From DHVE2 group archaeon (GTDB lineage: Archaea; Thermoplasmatota; Thermoplasmata; Thermoplasmatales; Aciduliprofundaceae), in the NCBI GenBank assembly GCA_027014065.1, contig JALWEL010000005.1, positions 1-5,932 on the forward strand: a DNA stretch of 5,932 nucleotides, written 5' to 3'. A program made the translations under genes and the position numbers. Of this stretch, positions 1 through 4,636 are shown piece by piece; within the stretch, counting starts at the first letter, position 1; each line of letters starts with the position of its first letter. Below the pieces are notes generated by a model. That model ran no database searches, was not told the DNA's origin, and saw only the letters and a list, made by a program, of their open reading frames with translations.

Positions 1-1
1 G

Positions 2-67
2 AAGAAGAAGGAGATAGAGGTAGAAACGAAAATATACGATTTGAAAACGAAAGAAGGAGAAATCTAA
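2..67 (+). CDS. 3' end of a Lys/Glu-rich coiled-coil protein (5' part outside window)
   Basis: The reading frame is open from base 2 to the TAA at 65-67 and gives about 21 charged residues. Hydrophobic residues sit every seventh position (Val at 20-22, Leu at 41-43, Ile at 62-64), as in a coiled coil. The other two + frames stop early or give no such pattern. The gene begins upstream of the window, so its product cannot be named. The heptad phase continues without a slip in the same frame after the stop, so this is probably one half of a gene that once ran to base 286. It could instead be the genuine C-terminus of a separate protein, but the phasing argues against that. Confidence 0.5.
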   Translation, partial: KKKEIEVETKIYDLKTKEGEI

Positions 68-286
68 GATAGAGAGAAAGAATTGGCAAATAGGGAAAAA
101 GAAGTGGAGAAAAGAGAGAAAGATTTAGAGAGCAGGGAAAGAAAAATAAAAGAAAAAGAAGAGGAAATAAGCAAAAAGCTAAAAGAAATAGAGTCCAAGG
201 AGAAGGAATTAGAAGAGAAGAAGAAAGAAGCTGAAGAGAAAATCAAAAAACTCCAGGAGATAAAGGAGAGCTTGAAAGTCATTTAA
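68..286 (+). pseudogene. in-frame coiled-coil continuation after a stop codon; possible 67-aa ORF from TTG 83
   Basis: After the TAA at 65-67 the same frame stays open to the TAA at 284-286 and encodes almost pure Lys, Glu and Arg with a hydrophobic residue every seven: Leu, Val, Leu, Ile, Ile, Ile, Leu, Ala, Leu, Leu. This is a long, soluble, parallel-type coiled coil with no other domain. The five codons between the stop and the first possible start (TTG at 83) already fit the heptad and match the later REK-ending units, so they look like former coding sequence. Independent translation from TTG 83 or GTG 104 is possible, but the whole strand is purine-rich, so Shine-Dalgarno matches mean little here. 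The end overlaps the 3' end of pus10 on the other strand by 8 bp. Function is unknown; I read it as the detached tail of the preceding gene, or as evidence of a base error at 65. Confidence 0.5.
245..250 (-). terminator. possible T-tract terminator for pus10
   Basis: The A-run at 245-250 reads as six Ts on the minus strand, about 30 nt past the pus10 stop, and further T-rich sequence follows. Archaeal RNA polymerase can terminate at such T-rich tracts without a hairpin. The tract is a by-product of the A-rich coiled-coil coding strand, so its role is inferred only. Confidence 0.3.
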
Positions 287-1454
287 ACTCGTCTAAAATT
301 TCCACCACATCTAAAAACTCAACCTCCACCTCTTTATTTAAAATACCCGCGAGTGAGGGTTTTGTTCTCCCGTCATCACCGTGCATCAGCTCTTTGATGT
401 ACGTGCCGCTCTCCGCAAGCACTTCTATTACCCAAACCCCATTTTTATTTTCTACTAATTTTATTTCGTAAACCTCCCTAACACGGATCTTGTCTGCCCG
501 CCTGTGGGCCACACGCTTGGGGGTGCGCTGCCTTATCTTTCCTCTCAAAGAACGAATCGCTTCTTCTATTTCCTCTCTGGAAGCAGAAACTCTGACACCA
601 ATCCTATATCTCTTCTTTATCTTCGCGCCTTTAATTTTCCTGATTTCATCCCTGTCCGAGAATCTTAAATTTGAGACTTCCACCTTGCCCTTGGCGCACT
701 CGTTGATCCTCTTTTCCATTTCCTCCAGATTTATTTTTCTCTTTTTCGGTCTCTTTATCTCTAACACAAATGGCCGGCCGTTGCCCAGCATGCGCACATC
801 AATATCCTCTCGTCCCAATCCATGCAGTGCATGCCCTTCTCCCCCCGTGACCTCCATCACCGGCCTTGCTATGAGCTCTTCCACACTCTCTTTGTACTTT
901 CCAGAGGGCCATTTAGTTTGGGGGATTCCGCGGATAAGCTTCCGATAACGGCCGTATATGAACAGTGGCTTGATTTCTAGGCGAACATCGTCGTACTCGG
1001 TGTCCACGATTATGGTGATATCCGGCTTTGCCAGATCCGCCTCCTTGCCACTCAGTTCCGCTATTTTCTTTCCCAACTCTCTGTTGAATTCTCTTCCTAT
1101 GTTTTCCCCGTATTCTTCTGATGAAAATTTCTCCCGAAGTTCCTTTTCTTTTTCCAGCACCTCTTCAGGAAATTTGCTCCCCACGGAAAACGTGGAAAAT
1201 TCATAATCTTCTATGAGAGAGAGGATATGCTCCGCATACCTGTCAATTTGGTCGAATATACCACCGCAAAGCTCGCATTCATCCGGATAGAGAGAATTTA
1301 AATCCACATTGTTCTCCATGGCGTAAATAACCCGAATCGCTCTCCCCCGCTCCTCGTTGGTTAGGGAATGCCCCAGCATGCCGTACAATCTCCCCAAACA
1401 ATGATCGCACAGATTTAGTTTCGCAACCTCCGCATTTATCTTTTTATCTGGCAT
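279..1454 (-). CDS. pus10: tRNA pseudouridine synthase Pus10 (tRNA psi54/psi55)
   Basis: This 391-aa protein matches the archaeal Pus10 family, which converts uridine 54 and/or 55 in the T-loop of tRNA to pseudouridine. It has an N-terminal region with two CxxC pairs (C16/C19 and C60/C63), a likely zinc site, followed by the THUMP-like part. The catalytic domain carries HGLGREDIDVRMLG around residues 211-224, where D217 of the GRED motif is the likely catalytic aspartate. The C-terminal motif GTYIKELMHGDDGRTKPS (350-367) is strongly characteristic. Length is normal to slightly short for the family. I chose the ATG at 1454 because the protein then starts just before the family N-terminus and lies about 25 nt from a TATA element, fitting a leaderless mRNA; an upstream ATG at 1520 would run through that promoter. 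The gene is divergent from a membrane protein gene and its 3' end overlaps the coiled-coil frame by 8 bp. The cysteine-containing insert I expect after the RGIPQT motif is absent. Confidence 0.93.
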   Translation of the reverse strand: MPDKKINAEVAKLNLCDHCLGRLYGMLGHSLTNEERGRAIRVIYAMENNVDLNSLYPDECELCGGIFDQIDRYAEHILSLIEDYEFSTFSVGSKFPEEVLEKEKELREKFSSEEYGENIGREFNRELGKKIAELSGKEADLAKPDITIIVDTEYDDVRLEIKPLFIYGRYRKLIRGIPQTKWPSGKYKESVEELIARPVMEVTGGEGHALHGLGREDIDVRMLGNGRPFVLEIKRPKKRKINLEEMEKRINECAKGKVEVSNLRFSDRDEIRKIKGAKIKKRYRIGVRVSASREEIEEAIRSLRGKIRQRTPKRVAHRRADKIRVREVYEIKLVENKNGVWVIEVLAESGTYIKELMHGDDGRTKPSLAGILNKEVEVEFLDVVEILDEFK

Positions 1455-1473
1455 AGTACGAGTATGGGCAATG

Positions 1474-1490
1474 ATTATATACTTTTTCCG
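1474..1490 (-). promoter_or_regulatory. BRE/TATA promoter of pus10
   Basis: Read on the minus strand, CGGAAAAAG is followed by TATATAAT, a good archaeal BRE plus TATA box. The TATA start (1481) is 27 nt from the ATG at 1454, so transcription should begin at or within a few bases of the start codon and give a leaderless mRNA. No Shine-Dalgarno is present between them. Confidence 0.7.
1475..1481 (+). promoter_or_regulatory. TATA element of the divergent membrane-protein gene
   Basis: TTATATA on the + strand lies 26-32 nt before the ATG at 1507, placing transcription start at or just before that codon. The core TATATA (1476-1481) is a palindrome and is the same element used by pus10 in the other direction. 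The upstream BRE on this side (GCAATGA) is weaker than the one facing pus10, so expression may favour pus10. Confidence 0.5.
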
Positions 1491-1506
1491 CCATCTACGA
1501 GGGACT

Positions 1507-1866
1507 ATGGATTCGAGCATGGATGAGGAAGAATTCTACGAAGAAGAGATAAATGGAAGGGGAATCGCAATACTTTCAATTTCATCGGCGGTTTTGCTCT
1601 GGGTCGGTTTTTTTCTGTATTATTTCTCCTTCATTTCCGGGCCTTCGATAATTTATCCCATTCTCTCACTGCTCATCTATTTTTTAGCCATACTCCTGAT
1701 AGTTATTGCCACGGCAATGGCTCTGAAGAGGGAAAACTATCCCACATGGGTGAAATCTTCCCTGCTGCTGAGCATAGTTATAATCGCTATCTGGGGAACC
1801 CTAGTTATCATTCCCCTAATCGCCCATTTCTTCCCCGCGTTTAACTTTTTGCGATTATCTTTATAA
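1507..1866 (+). CDS. small membrane protein, three predicted helices, unknown function
   Basis: I do not recognise this 119-aa protein. It has a very acidic N-terminus (residues 2-14, mostly Asp and Glu), then three hydrophobic segments at about 20-43, 48-73 and 82-108. The short loop between segments 2 and 3 holds Lys, Arg and Lys, so by the positive-inside rule the N-terminus and this loop are cytoplasmic and the C-terminus is outside. There are no cysteines or histidine clusters and no enzyme motif. I chose ATG 1507 because it follows the TATA element at the correct distance for a leaderless transcript; ATG 1519 (residue 5) is an alternative, while ATG 1471 lies on the promoter itself and is unlikely. 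The 3' end overlaps the GTPase gene on the opposite strand by 26 bp. The strong three-segment pattern, intact frame and placed promoter make it a credible gene. Confidence 0.75.
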   Translation: MDSSMDEEEFYEEEINGRGIAILSISSAVLLWVGFFLYYFSFISGPSIIYPILSLLIYFLAILLIVIATAMALKRENYPTWVKSSLLLSIVIIAIWGTLVIIPLIAHFFPAFNFLRLSL

Positions 1867-3043
1867 TATCGCCGTCCTGAAGCTCGTAATCATGACCCAA
1901 AATCCTCTTGGTTCTACCATTTATGGCGCGAATGAAATTCTCACCCAAATCGGTATGAACTTTATACGCTAAGTCAATTGCCGTTGAGCCCCGGGGCATT
2001 AAGAACACATCGGGAAGTACGTTGCCATCTTTGTCTGTCCACTTGTTCTCGTCTTCCACAGGATACACTGCAATCATGTTCAACAGAGAGAAAACGGCTT
2101 TCTCAATCACCTCCTGCACTCCCGTGGAGCCGTATACTTTCATGAATTCCCTTATCTTCTCCAAAGCTGCTATTTGAGCGGAATTCAATTTATCCTTGGC
2201 TATTATCTCGAAATCCGATGCCCCGGGAACGTATTTAACGAGGCCTGCCTTTGCCGCTCGCTTCAACGCCAGTTCATAATCTGCACTCATGGGTACGGCG
2301 ATGTATCCCATCTCGCGCACTCTTTCAACGAATTCCCTCACCTTTTTCTCTTCGATTTTGTCAGCTTTGTTTGCGCCTATGATCATGGGCTTTGCCCTCT
2401 TTCTTATTTCGAATGAAAGCGCAATTATATCTTCACTGCTCCACTTTGTTGGTTTATCTCCCAATCCCACAGAGTTAATGGAGTCTTTTATTTCCTTTTC
2501 CCGTATGTTCAATCCAGATAAGCGCTCTGCGAGAACCTCCGAAACCTTCTTCTTCTCACCCTCGATTTTCCGGGCGAGGCGAATCCAGCCCTTCTCGATT
2601 ATGTTGGCTATCCAGTAGGCTATTTCCTCGTCCAAGAATTTCACATCTTCCACGGGATCGTATTCCCCGATTCCCACTGGATTGCCCTCTGCGTCGGTGG
2701 ACCCTGAGACGTCAATTATATGCACAAGCGCGTCCGCATGGCGTAAATCATCTAGGAATTTATTCCCGAGTCCGCGACCCTCGTGGGCCCCGGGCACTAA
2801 GCCTGCAACGTCTATCATCTCCACTGCGATGAATCTTGTCCCTTCAATGCAGATGGACTTTTTCGGGTTGCAGGGTTTACCAATTTCAACATGGGGACAG
2901 GGTTTGCGAACGTAGCCAACCGCTTTGTTCGCGTCTATGGTAGTAAATGGATAGTTCGCTATTTCAGCCGCCTGCATGGTGGCAGCGGAAAAAAATGTAG
3001 ACTTGCCCACGTTGGGCTTTCCCACAATTCCTAACTCTACCAT
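1841..3043 (-). CDS. ychF: Obg/YchF-type GTPase with C-terminal TGS domain (archaeal Ygr210-like)
   Basis: This 400-aa P-loop GTPase has G1 GKPNVGKS (residues 8-15), the switch region PFTT (32-35), G3 DVAG (78-81) followed by a hydrophobic Leu where classical GTPases have the catalytic Gln, G4 NKAD (225-228) and G5 SAD (253-255). The region from about 325 to 400 is a TGS domain, used by this superfamily to contact ribosomes or RNA. The archaeal branch is often labelled 'redox-regulated ATPase YchF', but the intact NKAD predicts guanine specificity, unlike bacterial YchF and human OLA1. Three cysteines (C49, C58, C65) and a histidine (H51) lie between the switch region and G3. It is the last gene of the egsA operon: its ATG overlaps the end of the UPF0179 gene by 7 nt and has no clear Shine-Dalgarno, so translation is probably coupled. 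Length is normal for the family. A role in translation or ribosome function is inferred from the family. Confidence 0.92.
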   Translation of the reverse strand: MVELGIVGKPNVGKSTFFSAATMQAAEIANYPFTTIDANKAVGYVRKPCPHVEIGKPCNPKKSICIEGTRFIAVEMIDVAGLVPGAHEGRGLGNKFLDDLRHADALVHIIDVSGSTDAEGNPVGIGEYDPVEDVKFLDEEIAYWIANIIEKGWIRLARKIEGEKKKVSEVLAERLSGLNIREKEIKDSINSVGLGDKPTKWSSEDIIALSFEIRKRAKPMIIGANKADKIEEKKVREFVERVREMGYIAVPMSADYELALKRAAKAGLVKYVPGASDFEIIAKDKLNSAQIAALEKIREFMKVYGSTGVQEVIEKAVFSLLNMIAVYPVEDENKWTDKDGNVLPDVFLMPRGSTAIDLAYKVHTDLGENFIRAINGRTKRILGHDYELQDGDIIKIIAKS

Positions 3044-3465
3044 GTGACAAGCACTTTCTTGAACTCCTTATTTCCGCATTTCATGGTGCCTTCGATTTTT
3101 ACTATTTTTATCTTCGTACCATCCCTTAACCCAATGGGGTTGCAGAGATCCTTTTCCTCGCAGTCCAAGTTGTGACAGTTTGTTCTCTTGAACTCCATAA
3201 CCTCTCCCTCTACAACGGTCTTTGCTGGAATTGCAATTAGCACGGGAATCTCTTCCACTTCCACGGTAACCACTTTTCCCCCTTCGTGTACTTTGCAATC
3301 GTGCTCCTTATCCCGAACTTTGACCACGCGGTACCATTTTCCCTCATCCAAGTTAAAGCACACATTTTTAAGCTTGCAGCCCCTACACTCCAGCAAAGGC
3401 CCAAGGTACTGAAACTCCAAACCTTCCTTTGCAAGCTCTTTTCCCACCAGAGTTATTATTGCCAT
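3037..3465 (-). CDS. UPF0179 family cysteine-rich protein
   Basis: This 142-aa protein matches the uncharacterised archaeal UPF0179 family, recognisable from ITLVGKELAKEG near the start and RVVKVRDKEHDC around residues 46-57. It has eight cysteines in two similar sets: C27, C30, C36, C57 and C97, C102, C108, C130. After each third cysteine comes a Gly and a V/I-V-K-V/I strand, which suggests an internal duplication, each half binding a metal (zinc or an Fe-S cluster). No signal peptide or membrane segment is seen, so it is likely cytoplasmic. The ATG at 3465 is chosen because a near-perfect Shine-Dalgarno sits 7 nt away and the family begins here; a TTG at 3471 is too close to that site. It is the middle gene of the egsA-UPF0179-GTPase operon, overlapping the GTPase start by 7 nt. 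Function is unknown. Confidence 0.9.
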   Translation of the reverse strand: MAIITLVGKELAKEGLEFQYLGPLLECRGCKLKNVCFNLDEGKWYRVVKVRDKEHDCKVHEGGKVVTVEVEEIPVLIAIPAKTVVEGEVMEFKRTNCHNLDCEEKDLCNPIGLRDGTKIKIVKIEGTMKCGNKEFKKVLVTW

Positions 3466-3471
3466 TTTCAA

Positions 3472-4527
3472 TCACCTCCCTATTACTCCTGTTATTTTTG
3501 CCAGATTTTCTGCCGCTTCTTCGCTCAGGCCCCTGTCCCCCAATATTGTGTATCTCTTCCTCATCTTGTGCGCATGGGTCAGCGCCCATATTATGTCCTC
3601 AGGCTCAACCCCTAACTCCTTGGCAGTTGTGGGTGCGCCTATCATCTTCAATACATCTCTTATCTCCTTCCACTCCCCTCCATGAAGATAGAGCATCATT
3701 ATTGTGCCAACACCAACCATCTCTCCGTGAAGCGCTTTGCCCGGCGCCCTCTTCTCCAATGCATGTGCAAATAAATGCTCAGAGCCACTCGCCGGTCTCG
3801 AGGAATTGGCTATGCTCATGGCCATCCCTGACACGATTACCGATTTCACTATGATCCAAGCACTATCCTCTAAATTGGGCTTGATTGAATATGCATTATC
3901 TATAATTGATTCCGCAGCGTACTTTGCAAGCCCGTAGGCTGTGGAGCTGAAATTCTCGTTCTTCAATTTATGTGCTAATTCCCAATCCCTTATGGCCGTA
4001 ATGTTTCCTATCACATCGGCCGCTCCTGCCGCGAGGTAACGATAGGGGGATTGAATCAAAATTCCCGTGTCCGCCACAATTCCCAAGGGTTCCTGTGCCT
4101 CCATGGACATGGATGTGCCGTTGTTCCTTATGGATGCCCTCGGGCTCGCTATGCCGTCGTGGCTCGCGGTGGTTGGCACGCTTATGAAAGGTACTCCGAG
4201 ATCGTAAGAAGCTTTCTTAGCCAAATCAATCTTGCTCCCCCCACCCACACCCACCATGAAATTGAATTTCTTCCCGATTTTCTTGATTTCGCTGAGATTT
4301 TTCTTATCCGCAATTCCTGTCCTCACCACCGACACTTCGTACTTTTTCTTCTTCAAAATCTTTACAACCTGCTCTCCGGCGATTTTGTAAGTGGTGTTTC
4401 CAGTGACCACTAACGCCTTTCCCTTCAACCCGAATCTCAAACACATCTCGCCTAGGTTATCAAGAACATCGTGCCCGGCATATATTTCGCGGGGCATCTG
4501 CATCCATTTCGCTTTATCAAACTCCAT
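3472..4527 (-). CDS. egsA: sn-glycerol-1-phosphate dehydrogenase (archaeal lipid backbone)
   Basis: This 351-aa protein reduces dihydroxyacetone phosphate to sn-glycerol-1-phosphate with NAD(P)H, the committed step that gives archaeal ether lipids their stereochemistry. It belongs to the iron/zinc alcohol dehydrogenase and dehydroquinate synthase-like fold. The nucleotide-binding GGGSKIDLAK lies at residues 95-104 and the substrate-site motif PTTASHDG at 118-125. The expected zinc ligands are D171 (AADVIGN), H251 (GSEHLFAH) and H267 (LHGEMVGVG), all present, so the enzyme should be active. Length is typical for the family. The ATG at 4527 follows a TATA-like element by about 30 nt and a weak AGGTTGA, so the mRNA is probably leaderless. 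It leads an operon with UPF0179 and the GTPase; the link to those two is not obvious from function. No truncation is seen. Confidence 0.95.
   Translation of the reverse strand: MEFDKAKWMQMPREIYAGHDVLDNLGEMCLRFGLKGKALVVTGNTTYKIAGEQVVKILKKKKYEVSVVRTGIADKKNLSEIKKIGKKFNFMVGVGGGSKIDLAKKASYDLGVPFISVPTTASHDGIASPRASIRNNGTSMSMEAQEPLGIVADTGILIQSPYRYLAAGAADVIGNITAIRDWELAHKLKNENFSSTAYGLAKYAAESIIDNAYSIKPNLEDSAWIIVKSVIVSGMAMSIANSSRPASGSEHLFAHALEKRAPGKALHGEMVGVGTIMMLYLHGGEWKEIRDVLKMIGAPTTAKELGVEPEDIIWALTHAHKMRKRYTILGDRGLSEEAAENLAKITGVIGR
3473..3479 (-). promoter_or_regulatory. strong Shine-Dalgarno of the UPF0179 gene, overlapping the egsA stop
   Basis: On the minus strand GGAGGTG lies 7 nt before the ATG at 3465 and is complementary to the usual 16S 3' end. 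The TGA that ends egsA (3474-3472) is built into the same stretch. This decides the ATG over the TTG six bases upstream and shows that the internal operon gene uses Shine-Dalgarno initiation while the first gene appears leaderless. Confidence 0.85.
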
Positions 4528-4552
4528 TTGCTCAACCTAAACAAAAACTCCA

Positions 4553-4568
4553 TATTAAAATTTCTCAT
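4553..4568 (-). promoter_or_regulatory. BRE/TATA-like promoter of the egsA operon
   Basis: On the minus strand ATGAGAAA (BRE-like, 4568-4561) is followed by TTTTAATA (4560-4553). The centre of the TATA element is about 30 nt from the egsA ATG, so the transcript should start at or just before it. A palindromic TTTAAA further up (4578-4583) is too far to position that start. Confidence 0.5.
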
Positions 4569-4600
4569 ATTTCCTCTTTTAAAGTTTTCCATCAGGAATT

Positions 4601-4613
4601 GAAAAGTATTATC
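4601..4613 (+). promoter_or_regulatory. BRE/TATA promoter of the RNA m5C methyltransferase gene
   Basis: GAAAAG (4601-4606) followed by TATTATC (4607-4613) resembles the pus10 promoter, which also has GAAAA before GTAT. The TATA element begins 30 nt before ATG 4637, predicting a leaderless mRNA. No Shine-Dalgarno is visible before the start codon. Confidence 0.6.
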
Positions 4614-4636
4614 TATCGCCACACATTCCGAAATCG

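Larger units (their letters stand above)
59..286 (+). repeat. 21-nt periodic coding repeat (coiled-coil heptads)
   Basis: Consecutive 21-nt units begin at 59, 80, 101, 122, 143, 164, 185, 206, 227, 248 and 269 (the last is partial). The first three translate as EI*DREK, ELANREK and EVEKREK, and later units drift. The similarity is strongest in the first four units, which suggests recent copying of a heptad-length unit or strong selection for the same heptad. The strand is strongly purine-biased. Confidence 0.6.

Noticed and set aside
65..67. Reading the in-frame stop as pyrrolysine or selenocysteine
   Set aside because: The codon is TAA; pyrrolysine uses TAG and selenocysteine TGA.
64..282. 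72-aa minus-strand frame rich in Ser and Phe
   Set aside because: It is the complement of the purine-rich coiled-coil codons; its composition is explained by that strand and it has no motif.
490..1206. Two + strand frames opposite pus10
   Set aside because: They are shadows in Ser/Leu-rich composition; the minus strand encodes a complete Pus10.
1471..1506. Longer membrane protein from the ATG at 1471
   Set aside because: This ATG sits on the TATA element itself, and no promoter is seen before it; the ATG at 1507 fits the promoter spacing.
1455..1520. Longer Pus10 N-terminus from the ATG at 1520
   Set aside because: The extra 22 residues run across the TATA/BRE promoter and lie outside the family's usual N-terminus.
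3466..3471. TTG start two codons before the UPF0179 ATG
   Set aside because: It overlaps the Shine-Dalgarno region and leaves almost no spacing; the ATG has ideal spacing and fits the family start.
4578..4583. Palindromic TTTAAA as a shared divergent TATA element like the one at 1476-1481
   Set aside because: It lies more than 50 nt from both flanking start codons, and each gene has a better placed TATA element of its own.
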